8,812 nucleotides of DNA from an uncultured Tannerella sp. (GCA_938036405.1 CALHPT010000282.1:1-8812); one strand, 5' to 3'. Shown: positions 1-6,330, counted from the first letter of the stretch. Notes: generated from the sequence alone by a model not told the origin. Numbers and translations are program-made.

Positions 1-111
1 AATCCCATCATCGCCTCATCCGACCCGTGGGGCAACGATTTCGACGCCACGATGGTCTGGGGGCCGGTGCACGGGCGGAAGGTGTACGGGGGATTGCGCT
101 GGTCGCTTTAA
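1..111 (+). CDS. C-terminal fragment, probable TonB-dependent outer-membrane receptor
   Basis: The plus frame is open from base 1 to a TAA stop at 109-111, giving the last 36 residues of a protein whose start lies outside the window. The tail contains MVWGPVHGRKVYGGLRWSL. In Bacteroidota TonB-dependent receptors the last beta-strand often reads like W/Y-GP-x-x-GR-x-x-Y-x-GLR-x-x-L/F, and this tail fits that pattern. If so, it is the closing strand of an outer-membrane beta-barrel importing a TonB-dependent ligand. A small exported metal-binding protein follows on the same strand, which would suit a metal-related receptor, but that is inference. Only the C-terminus is visible, so another beta-barrel protein cannot be excluded. 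Confidence 0.55.
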   Translation, partial: NPIIASSDPWGNDFDATMVWGPVHGRKVYGGLRWSL

Positions 112-126
112 GTGCTCCGTAGAGAC

Positions 127-146
127 TTGATCCGCCGGCGGATCAA
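127..146. repeat. 20-bp perfect palindrome, operator or hairpin
   Basis: TTGATCCGCC is followed directly by its exact reverse complement GGCGGATCAA. It starts 15 bases after the upstream stop codon and ends 10 bases before the TACTTTTG box at 157. There is no loop and no clean T-run directly after it, so a dimeric regulator's operator is as plausible as a terminator for the preceding gene. Its position covers the expected -33 region of the putative promoter. Confidence 0.55.
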
Positions 147-156
147 TCAGTTATCT

Positions 157-164
157 TACTTTTG
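157..164 (+). promoter_or_regulatory. Bacteroidota -7 promoter box for the HMA gene
   Basis: TACTTTTG is an exact match to the Bacteroidota -7 consensus TAnnTTTG. A clear -33 TTTG at the usual distance is not seen, the nearest TTG being at 127-129 inside the palindrome. Transcription would start near 170 and leave a leader of about 105 bases before the ATG at 276. The same box followed by almost the same bases (TACTTTTGCCG) lies upstream of the minus-strand LTA-synthase-like gene. Confidence 0.5.
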
Positions 165-172
165 CCGGCGTC

Positions 173-204
173 GCCCCCCTCGGGGCAAGCATCGGGCTAG
201 CCCC
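173..204 (+). other. Structured leader with competing hairpins
   Basis: GCCCC at 173-177 can pair with GGGGC at 182-186 (four-base loop). The same GGGGC can instead pair with GCCCC at 200-204, and GGGCTAGCCC at 194-203 is itself palindromic. These pairings are mutually exclusive and lie in the predicted leader of the HMA gene. This could be an attenuator, a terminator for upstream transcription, or part of a dispersed intergenic repeat. No known riboswitch class is recognised. Confidence 0.25.
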
Positions 205-275
205 TGCAATGACGACTTATAACTACCGCGCCACACTGGCGCATTTGATTATTCACCCTCAAAACAAGACTGAGT

Positions 276-599
276 ATGAAAGCAATTCAATCAATGATCG
301 TAGCCCTGCTGATGATGGCGATGGGCGCAACCCACACGATGGCGCAGGACCAGAAGACGCCTAAGAAAGACGAGCGCGTCACCTTCGCCGTCGAGATCGT
401 GTGCAGCAACTGCGTGAAGAATATCAAGAAGCAGTTCGCCTATGAGAAAGGTGTGAAGGACGTTCGCGTCAACCAGACCAAGCAGCAAGTCACCGTCACC
501 TACAACCCCGCCAAGACGGACACCAAGCGCATGATCGCCGCCTTTAAGGAGATCGGTAAGGACGCCACCGTAGCCAGTCCGCCCGAGACGATCTATTGA
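276..599 (+). CDS. Exported heavy-metal-associated (HMA) domain protein
   Basis: This 107-residue protein begins with a signal peptide: Lys2, a hydrophobic Met-rich core at residues 6-18, and probable cleavage after TMA at residue 23. One HMA (MerP/Atx1-like ferredoxin) fold fills residues 34-100. The metal-binding loop is Val-Cys43-Ser-Asn-Cys46 after the first strand, a CxxC pair without the usual GMTC lead-in. The pattern VKDVRVNQTKQQVTVTY at 60-76 is the typical second and third strand of the fold. Such proteins bind soft metals such as copper, mercury or zinc through the two cysteines; which metal is used here cannot be told. Export implies action in the periplasm or as a surface protein. 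It follows the probable TonB-receptor tail on the same strand but has its own promoter box and a terminator after it. The start is the first ATG before the signal peptide; no strong ribosome-binding site is seen. Confidence 0.87.
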   Translation: MKAIQSMIVALLMMAMGATHTMAQDQKTPKKDERVTFAVEIVCSNCVKNIKKQFAYEKGVKDVRVNQTKQQVTVTYNPAKTDTKRMIAAFKEIGKDATVASPPETIY

Positions 600-626
600 T
601 CCCTCTCCTGAAGAATGAACTCAAAC

Positions 627-670
627 AGCCCTGCCGGATCCGCTCGTGACCGGCAGGACTGCTTGTTATT
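627..670 (+). terminator. Rho-independent-like terminator after the HMA gene
   Basis: CCTGCCGG (630-637) and CCGGCAGG (650-657) form a perfect 8-bp GC-rich stem with a 12-base loop. AGC (627-629) and GCT (661-663) can extend it across a small bulge. A T-rich tract, TTGTTATTTAT, follows. It separates the HMA gene from the flavin-reductase-like gene. Confidence 0.65.
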
Positions 671-700
671 TATCCACCCTTTACCTCTCCACCCTCCAAA

Positions 701-1363
701 ATGAAAACCTCCAGTATCCTCAACATCGTATTGGCAGCGGCACTGCTCGTCGTCTGTGTCAGGATGGCCGTAGCCTCAGGTAGTCACAACACGCGCAAAG
801 CCACCGAAGCCGTGGCTACCGATGCTCCGAAAGCCGCCAACCCCGAGGGCACCTTCAAAGAGTTTCCCGTGAACGAAGATTTCACCCTCAACCCCTTCAC
901 CTACTTCCGCGGCAAGGGCCTCCTCTTGGCCGCTGGCGACCGTGAGAAGAGCAACGCCATGACCATCGGTTGGGGCGCGATGGGCACCCTCTGGGGACGG
1001 CCGACCGTCACCGTCTACGTGGCCGAAAAGCGCTACACGAAGGAGTTCATGGACCGCTCGCCCTACTTCACCGTCATGGCCTTTGCCGAGGGCGACAGCA
1101 TCCTCCGCTACATGGGCCACCACAGCGGACGCGATGGCGACAAGGCTGCTGCGCTCGGCCTCCACACGCTTTACACTGAGAACGGCACGCCTTACTACGC
1201 CGAGGCCGACCTTGTCCTGGAGTGCCGCCTGCTCTACGCCGCGCCCTTCGACTCGGCCGCGTTCAAAGACGATGTGCCCCGCGAGCACTACGCCAAACGC
1301 GGCAAGGCCGGCCTCCACACGATGTACATCGGTGAAGTGGTCCGTGCCCTACGCAAGGAGTGA
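701..1363 (+). CDS. Flavin-reductase-like (FMN-binding split barrel) protein with export/anchor sequence
   Basis: The protein has 220 residues. Residues 1-27 form a hydrophobic N-terminal segment (core 6-26) that could be a signal peptide or membrane anchor. The lone Cys19 is not in a good lipobox because Val precedes it. A polar linker runs to about residue 50. Residues 55-215 match the flavin reductase-like/DIM6-NTAB family: SNAMTIGWGAMG at 84-95 is the FMN-phosphate loop with the family's N-A-M-T-x-x-W pattern, followed by RPTVTVYV and RYTKEF at 100-116. Family members bind FMN and use NAD(P)H to reduce flavin, or serve as FMN-dependent oxidoreductases. The usual family member is cytosolic, so the leader is the odd feature and suggests an envelope location. 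The substrate is unknown. The gene lies about 100 bases after the HMA gene across a terminator and ends before a strong bidirectional terminator. Confidence 0.85.
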   Translation: MKTSSILNIVLAAALLVVCVRMAVASGSHNTRKATEAVATDAPKAANPEGTFKEFPVNEDFTLNPFTYFRGKGLLLAAGDREKSNAMTIGWGAMGTLWGRPTVTVYVAEKRYTKEFMDRSPYFTVMAFAEGDSILRYMGHHSGRDGDKAAALGLHTLYTENGTPYYAEADLVLECRLLYAAPFDSAAFKDDVPREHYAKRGKAGLHTMYIGEVVRALRKE

Positions 1364-1400
1364 GCGCCGCCGAACGCGCCCTGCAATAGGTCGAAACGAT

Positions 1401-1441
1401 AAAAAGACGCCTCGTTATCTGAGAGATGACGGGGCGTCTTT
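1401..1441. terminator. Strong bidirectional terminator between convergent genes
   Basis: Arms at 1403-1420 and 1424-1441 form an 18-bp stem with two G-T wobbles and a three-base loop (GAG). The top strand ends the stem in TTT. The bottom strand ends in TTTTT (complement of 1401-1405), so it can stop transcripts from both the flavin-reductase-like gene and the convergent LTA-synthase-like gene. Confidence 0.8.
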
Positions 1442-1477
1442 GCGATGGCACCCCTCGTCTCTCCTGAGGGAACGAGC

Positions 1478-1584
1478 GTCATGCGACACGACGGCGTCTC
1501 AATGGCCATTTTGGTCTCGTCATGCGACACGACGGCGTCTCAACGGCCATTTGGGTCTCGTCATGCGACACGACGGCGTCTCAA
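1478..1584. repeat. Three tandem copies of a 25-bp repeat, 41-bp period
   Basis: An identical 25-base core beginning GTCATGCGACACGACGGCGT and ending CTCAA occurs at 1478-1502, 1519-1543 and 1560-1584. The two 16-base spacers (1503-1518, 1544-1559) are near-identical to each other (TGGCCATTTTGGTCTC and CGGCCATTTGGGTCTC), so this is a true tandem repeat of 41 bases and not a CRISPR array. The third copy loses similarity right after its core. The core holds the small palindrome GACGGCGTC. The array sits between a bidirectional terminator and the 3' end of the minus-strand gene. No reading frame across it looks like a real protein, and its function is unknown. Confidence 0.9.
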
Positions 1585-1620
1585 AAACAGCATTCTCTGA
1601 CGTCGAACACACGTTTTTAG

Positions 1621-3486
1621 CTATCCCTTCTTAGCTTTCCGTTTGAAGTAATCGTATCGGATGATCGCGTCCGATACGGGCCAGGCCTCCTTCAGCCGCT
1701 GGAGTGTCGGGGCGGCGATGGAGTCGGGCCGACCGTAGATCGTACCGTATGGATCGACGGCCACGGGCGGGCGCATGGGGTCGGTGAGGCTACGTCCCAT
1801 GCCGCGCCAGGCATAGCGTCGCAGTCCGAGTAGCCGGAGCAGGGTGGGGTAGATGTCCACTTGCCCGCCGACCGCCTCCACACGCATTCCCCGCGGCGCG
1901 TTCAGGACGATGAAGGGCACCATGGGTCGGTCAGCGACCAGGCCGCGTCCGCCGGCACTCTCGCACCACGCCCGACGCATCTCGCCGAGTCCCTCATGGT
2001 CGCCCGTGATCACGACGAGCGTGTTGTCATAAACGCCGGCTGCCCGGAGTCGGTCGACGAAGAGGCCGATGGCGCGATCGGTGTAGCGCGCCGTAGCCAT
2101 GTAGTCGCGCATACGCTCGGGGTAACGGTCGGAGAATCTCACCTCGCGCAGCCGTTCGGGCAGGGCGAAGGGGAAGTGGCCCGAGTAGGTGACGCATTGC
2201 AGGAGCATGTGCCGGTGCGCGTCCCAGACCTCGCCGCGAACGATTTTTTCGGCAATCTGACGCATCAGCGAGACGTCGCCGATCTGTGGGCGGTACCTCG
2301 GGCCCACGGGTTCGTCGTTCACGAAGCTGGCCTTCGCGATCAGGCTGTCATAGCCCAGCGCCGGGTCGATGACCGCCTGGTTCCACACCATCGGCTTGTC
2401 GCCCGTCAGCGCATAGGCCCGCACCGCGTCGGCGCCATACTCCGCGCGCATCGCTTCGGCCAGCGAAGGGTACGTTGTGTGTGGATACTTCAGGCTGTAG
2501 GCCCCGCTGGCGATCGGCAGCAGCCCCGCATTGATCATGAGTTGGGCGTCGATCGACCGTCCGCCCTTCGCTTGCGAGAGGATATGCGGCGCATAGATCG
2601 TCAGCGAGTCGCGCAGCAGGGCGTTGAGGCGCGGGGTTAGCTCCTGCCCCTCCACTGTGCGCTCCAAGACCCAGCTTTCGAGCGATTCGGCCAGGATGAT
2701 GATGACGTGTTGGCGCACGGCCGTGTCCGGCAGCAACGTGTCGGCGTCGGCGACCATGCGGGCGGTGCGATCGGCCGTCATCCAGGCCTCGATCCGCTGC
2801 CCGACCTCTGGCGTGAACGTCTCTGCGCCGCGAATACAGTCGTAGTAGAACGTCCCGAAGACTGTGTACATCGGCGTCACGCACGTGTGGGTGTACGAGC
2901 CTTGCATCGACTCGTAGGCCGTGCGGAATCCACCCTTCACCAGGGTCAAAGTCAGCAGGGCGGCGGCCGTGACGGTCGTCGCGATGGTATAACGTCGGAG
3001 CAAGGCTGACCGACGGAGCCGCGAGGTCTGTCCCCGTCGGCGATAGCGCAGCACGGCGGCCACCACGGTCGATGCCGGGAAGAGGGCGTCGGTGATTTTG
3101 AGCGACTCCCAGACGCTGTCCGTGAAATCTCGGAGGTTGCCAACCAGCAGGTAGCTATCCGGCGGAATGGCGGTGTAGTAGGTGCGGAAATACATCAAAT
3201 TACAGACCAGGAGTACGTCCGTGAGGATAGCCACGACCCATGTCGTCCGCTCCATACGCCAGATCACGAGTGGCAGCAACAAAATGAGCGCGGCGAGTGT
3301 AGCGCTGAGGTATGTCTCGACCATTGAAAAGGGTCGGTAGGTGGAGGCGGCACACCAACAGACGTCAAACCACACAAATTTGAACCACAACAGGCCAAAC
3401 AACAATGCCGTACGGCGTCGTTCTGTTCGCTCGGACGGTGAGACGAAAAGCGGCCTCTGGCTAACAAGAAATTTCTTATTCCACAT
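1621..3486 (-). CDS. LTA synthase-like sulfatase-superfamily membrane transferase
   Basis: This 621-residue protein has an N-terminal membrane domain of about five helices (roughly 26-48, 56-76, 82-102, 134-147, 167-183) and a large extracytoplasmic alkaline-phosphatase-superfamily domain (about 258-560). That is the architecture of lipoteichoic acid synthase and related phosphoglycerol or phosphoethanolamine transferases. Metal and catalytic positions are visible. Glu267 in LAESLESW corresponds to the first metal ligand. Ser311 in GGRSIDAQ occupies the Thr nucleophile position of LtaS. Asp496-His497 in TGDHEG match the Asp-His metal ligands. HFPF at 437-440 is also typical. The likely job is moving a phospho-head group from a phospholipid onto a lipid or glycan outside the inner membrane; the acceptor is unknown, since Bacteroidota lack classical LTA. 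The frame stays open to a TTG at 3570, but that TTG overlaps the -7 box, so it is rejected. ATG 3486 has GGAGGA 12 bases upstream and starts just before the first helix; ATG 3528 is the alternative. It is divergent from the TonB receptor. Confidence 0.85.
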   Translation of the reverse strand: MWNKKFLVSQRPLFVSPSERTERRRTALLFGLLWFKFVWFDVCWCAASTYRPFSMVETYLSATLAALILLLPLVIWRMERTTWVVAILTDVLLVCNLMYFRTYYTAIPPDSYLLVGNLRDFTDSVWESLKITDALFPASTVVAAVLRYRRRGQTSRLRRSALLRRYTIATTVTAAALLTLTLVKGGFRTAYESMQGSYTHTCVTPMYTVFGTFYYDCIRGAETFTPEVGQRIEAWMTADRTARMVADADTLLPDTAVRQHVIIILAESLESWVLERTVEGQELTPRLNALLRDSLTIYAPHILSQAKGGRSIDAQLMINAGLLPIASGAYSLKYPHTTYPSLAEAMRAEYGADAVRAYALTGDKPMVWNQAVIDPALGYDSLIAKASFVNDEPVGPRYRPQIGDVSLMRQIAEKIVRGEVWDAHRHMLLQCVTYSGHFPFALPERLREVRFSDRYPERMRDYMATARYTDRAIGLFVDRLRAAGVYDNTLVVITGDHEGLGEMRRAWCESAGGRGLVADRPMVPFIVLNAPRGMRVEAVGGQVDIYPTLLRLLGLRRYAWRGMGRSLTDPMRPPVAVDPYGTIYGRPDSIAAPTLQRLKEAWPVSDAIIRYDYFKRKAKKG

Positions 3487-3559
3487 GATGCAAAAACGTC
3501 CTCCACGCGGTATCCGGGGGTTAATCATCCTCTGTGTCGACAGGCATTTTGGACGGCGG

Positions 3560-3567
3560 CAAAAGTA
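3560..3567 (-). promoter_or_regulatory. Bacteroidota -7 promoter box for the LTA-synthase-like gene
   Basis: Read on the minus strand this is TACTTTTG, an exact TAnnTTTG match, predicting transcription start near 3553 and a leader of about 65 bases before ATG 3486. Upstream of it, in the -33 area, lies the 11-base palindrome ATACGGCGTAT (3588-3598), which might be an operator. A clear TTTG -33 box is not seen. Confidence 0.5.
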
Positions 3568-3619
3568 CAAGGATCGCGCTCGGGGCCATACGGCGTATTT
3601 GCGGCGTGACGAGATGAAA

Positions 3620-3832
3620 TAAGAAGCTGTTTTGAATTTATTGGATGATTGTTTTATGGAGCTGTCTGGGCGGATCTTACTCCTTTCTGTTTCGGGTCTA
3701 TCGAGGCCTATTTCTGCCCTTTTGTTCCATCATTAATCCTCACATAGCTTGCTATGCTCGTCTAATGATGAAACAAAACACCCTAAAATATTCTCCCGAT
3801 AGCCTCCGAAATAAATTCAAAACGGCTTCTAA
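3620..3832. mobile_element. MITE-like element with 20-bp terminal inverted repeats
   Basis: The left end GAAGCTGTTTTGAATTTATT (3623-3642) matches the reverse complement of the right end (3810-3829) at 19 of 20 positions. Directly outside the ends lies TAA on both sides (3620-3622, 3830-3832), consistent with a 3-bp target duplication. Several IS5-family subgroups (for example IS1031-like) duplicate a TNA target, so a non-autonomous derivative of such an IS is a reasonable guess; the parent is not in the window. The interior, about 167 bases, encodes no transposase and is clearly AT-richer than the flanking genes. The element ends about 30 bases before the TonB-receptor start, so it may supply or disrupt that gene's promoter. 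An invertible, phase-variable promoter segment is the main alternative. Confidence 0.6.
3720..3778. repeat. Long internal hairpin with nested central palindrome
   Basis: TTTTGTTCCATCATTA (3720-3735) pairs with TAATGATGAAACAAAA (3763-3778) at 15 of 16 positions. In its 27-base loop CATAGC (3743-3748) pairs with GCTATG (3751-3756). The two nested stems share a centre near 3749, unlike the outer terminal repeats, which centre near 3726. Neither strand has a T-tract after the stem, so it is not a typical terminator. A recombinase or regulator binding site, or a cruciform-forming part of the mobile element, are options. Confidence 0.6.
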
Positions 3833-3861
3833 GAAACCGGTTTACACAATAGATAAATAGG

Positions 3862-6330
3862 ATGAAGAGTAAAAGACGATATACACGATGCGGCCTGTTG
3901 GCCACGGCGCTCAGCCTCTGCTTGAGCCTCACGACGGTGTGGGCACAGCGAATCAAGATCTCCGGCAACGTGCGCGACGCCGACGGCAACCCCGTGGAGC
4001 TGGTCTTGGTGCAAGTCAAGCAGACGATGAACGGCGCGATGACCGACGAGAAGGGTTTCTATTCGCTCACCGTGGCGCCGACGGACTCCGTCGTGCTCGT
4101 CTTCTCCTGCCTCGGCTACCACAAGGCCGAGCGCATCATCCCGCGGCCCGCTGGCGATATGCGGGTGAATGTGCAACTCACCTCCGCAGCGCTCGAGCTG
4201 GGCGAGATCTCCGTCACGGCCACGCGCCGACAAACGACGACGATGGAGCACCTCGACGCTAACCGGCTCAAAGTCCTGCCCGACCCTTCGGGCGGCAGCA
4301 TCGAAAGCCTCGTGGTGACGTACGCCGGCGTCTCATCCAACAACGAACTCAGCTCGCAGTACTCCGTTCGCGGAGGCAGCTACGACGAGAATATGGTTTA
4401 CGTCAACGGCATGGAAGTGTTCCGCCCGCTGCTCATCCGCTCCGGGCAACAGGAGGGACTAAGCTTCGTCAACCCCAACCTGACGGAGCAAGTGCAATTT
4501 TCGGCCGGCGGATTCGAGGCGCGCTATGGCGACAAGATGAGCTCCGTGCTCGACATCACGTACAAGCGGCCCAAGGGATGGGAGGGCGCCGCCACGCTCG
4601 GCATGCTGGCCTCCTCGCACCCCACGCTCAGCACGGCCAACGCCTATGTGGGCAGCGCCAGCAAACGCTTCACACAAGTCACGGGCATCCGTTACCGCAT
4701 GTCCAGCTCGCTGCTCAGCGATGCCGATGCCCGCGCCGAATACGAGCCGCGGTTCATCGACCTGCAAACGTTTATGACCTATCGGCCCGCGCCGAAATGG
4801 GAGGTGAACTTCCTCGGTAACATCGCCTCGAATCATTACAGCTACCGCCCCATCGAGCTGAAAACACGCTTCGGTACGACGGAAGATGCGCGCATCTTCC
4901 ACGTTTACTTCGACGGCCGCGAGCGCGACCGCTTCGACACGTATTACGGGGCCCTGACCCTCAAACATACGCCCAGCGACAAGTCTGAAGTGGGTCTGCA
5001 AGCCTTCGCTTTCCGCTCGAACGAGGAGGAGAGTTACGACATCGAGGGCGCCTATCGGCTGGACAAAGCAGGCGATGAGTCGGCCGGCGAAGCCTCGTCG
5101 CTCTCGCTGGCGTCGTATTACGAACACGCCCGCAACCGCCTTCAGGCTACCGTGGTGCATGTCGGCGTCTACGGTCTCTCGCAACTGTCGTCGTTTCATA
5201 CGCTCAAGTGGGGCGCTGGCCTCCAGTCGGAGCGCCTCGTCGATCGCATCAGCGAATGGGAGAGCCGCGACTCGTCGGGCTACTCGCTGCCGCAGACGGG
5301 CCGCGAGGTGAACGTCATCGCGAATCTCTTTTCCAACAACAGCCTCAGCAGCATGCGTGCCTCGGGCTATGCGCAAGACGTCATCAAGTTTCGCACCCCG
5401 CAAGGACTCTTCACCGTCATTGCCGGTCTGCGCGCGAGCTATTGGAGCTACAACCGCGAACTGCTCATCAGTCCTCGCGCCTCTGTCGGCTTTATCCCCA
5501 CGGCCAACCAAGATTTCACGCTACGCTTCGCCACCGGACTCTATTCGCAGTCGCCCTTTTATAAGGAGCTGCGTGTGGAGGAACAAGATGCCGGCGGGAA
5601 TACCGTCGTGCGCCTCAATAGCGATTTGAAAGCCCAACGCTCCATCCACTTCATCCTCGGTGGCGATTATAGCTTCAAGGTGGGTGGCCGCAACTTCAAA
5701 CTCTCGTCCGAGGTCTATTACAAGCACCTCAGCCGCATCAATCCCTACACGGTGGACAACGTCAAGATCCGCTACTACGGCGAGAACTGCGCACGGGGCT
5801 ATATCGTCGGGTGGGACACGAAGTTCTTCGGCGAGTTCGTCCCCGGTGCCGATTCGTGGATCAGCCTCTCGCTCATGCAAGCCCGCCAGACGATCGATCG
5901 CACGGGTCAGCCGACGGTGCAAGCCCCACTGCCGAACAGTCCGGCATACAACCTCTCGCTCTATTTCCAGGACTATTTCCCCGGCTACCGTCGGGCTATG
6001 GTCAACCTGCGCGGCGTCCTGACCGGTGGCCTACCCGTCACTGTCCCGCGGCAAGGCTACACCTCCAACAGCACCTTCCGCACACCCGCCTATCGTCGTA
6101 TCGATATCGGCTTCACCTACCAGCTCGTTGGCGGCGAGAGTCGCGTGATGGATAGCGGCCTCTTGCGTCACTTCAAGAACCTCTGGATCGGTGTCGACGT
6201 CTTCAACCTACTCGACATCTACAACACCGGCTCCTACTACTGGATCACCGACGTCTACAACCACCGCTACGCCGTCCCCAACTACCTCACCGGCCGCCAA
6301 CTCAACCTCCGCCTCAGCGCGGACTTCTGA
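3862..6330 (+). CDS. TonB-dependent receptor with carboxypeptidase-regulatory-like N-terminal domain
   Basis: This 822-residue outer-membrane protein imports an unidentified ligand using TonB energy. A signal peptide covers residues 1-28 (KSKRR, then a hydrophobic core, cleavage after VWA). A carboxypeptidase D regulatory-like beta-sandwich follows at about 32-108 (ISGNVRDADGNPVELVLVQV, then TDEKGFYSLT). The sequence LELGEISVTATRR at 111-123 is the usual lead into the plug. The plug spans about 130-235 and includes SVRGGSYDENMVYVNGMEVF and the barrel-entry FSAGGFEARYGDKMSSVLDI. The rest is the beta-barrel, ending in the aromatic RLSADF typical for outer-membrane insertion. Length and order are normal for the family. 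No SusD-like lipoprotein or glycoside hydrolase is adjacent, so it is not a standard Sus-type glycan locus. The promoter is not evident; upstream is a MITE-like insertion. The start ATG comes directly after stop codons in the leader, and no strong ribosome-binding site is seen. Confidence 0.93.
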   Translation: MKSKRRYTRCGLLATALSLCLSLTTVWAQRIKISGNVRDADGNPVELVLVQVKQTMNGAMTDEKGFYSLTVAPTDSVVLVFSCLGYHKAERIIPRPAGDMRVNVQLTSAALELGEISVTATRRQTTTMEHLDANRLKVLPDPSGGSIESLVVTYAGVSSNNELSSQYSVRGGSYDENMVYVNGMEVFRPLLIRSGQQEGLSFVNPNLTEQVQFSAGGFEARYGDKMSSVLDITYKRPKGWEGAATLGMLASSHPTLSTANAYVGSASKRFTQVTGIRYRMSSSLLSDADARAEYEPRFIDLQTFMTYRPAPKWEVNFLGNIASNHYSYRPIELKTRFGTTEDARIFHVYFDGRERDRFDTYYGALTLKHTPSDKSEVGLQAFAFRSNEEESYDIEGAYRLDKAGDESAGEASSLSLASYYEHARNRLQATVVHVGVYGLSQLSSFHTLKWGAGLQSERLVDRISEWESRDSSGYSLPQTGREVNVIANLFSNNSLSSMRASGYAQDVIKFRTPQGLFTVIAGLRASYWSYNRELLISPRASVGFIPTANQDFTLRFATGLYSQSPFYKELRVEEQDAGGNTVVRLNSDLKAQRSIHFILGGDYSFKVGGRNFKLSSEVYYKHLSRINPYTVDNVKIRYYGENCARGYIVGWDTKFFGEFVPGADSWISLSLMQARQTIDRTGQPTVQAPLPNSPAYNLSLYFQDYFPGYRRAMVNLRGVLTGGLPVTVPRQGYTSNSTFRTPAYRRIDIGFTYQLVGGESRVMDSGLLRHFKNLWIGVDVFNLLDIYNTGSYYWITDVYNHRYAVPNYLTGRQLNLRLSADF

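Noticed and set aside
776..1318. A 180-codon minus-strand frame opposite the flavin-reductase-like gene
   Set aside because: It is an antisense shadow; the plus strand has a clear FMN-binding pattern and an export sequence.
1478..1584. A possible CRISPR array
   Set aside because: The spacers between the 25-bp cores are nearly identical to each other and short (16 bases), only three units exist and no cas gene is nearby.
1083..1634. A plus-strand frame spanning the terminator and the 41-bp repeats
   Set aside because: It is out of frame with the flavin-reductase-like gene, crosses a strong terminator and gives a Thr/Arg/Ser-rich peptide without domain features.
1861..2640. A 259-codon plus-strand frame opposite the LTA-synthase-like gene
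   Set aside because: It is His/Arg-rich with no domain pattern, and it overlaps the catalytic domain of the real gene, including the Asp-His motif.
3645..3860. A 71-codon plus-strand frame ending next to the TonB-receptor start
   Set aside because: It runs through the MITE-like element and its inverted repeats, has no recognisable domain, and its C-terminal half is encoded by the terminal repeat. A real small protein cannot be fully excluded.
4459..5511. A 350-codon minus-strand frame inside the TonB-receptor gene
   Set aside because: The plus-strand receptor shows continuous family features across the whole stretch, and the minus frame is an Arg/Ala/Val-rich shadow.
3862..6330. A possible SusC/SusD polysaccharide utilisation locus
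   Set aside because: No SusD-like lipoprotein, glycoside hydrolase or sensor lies next to the receptor, and it is shorter than typical SusC proteins.
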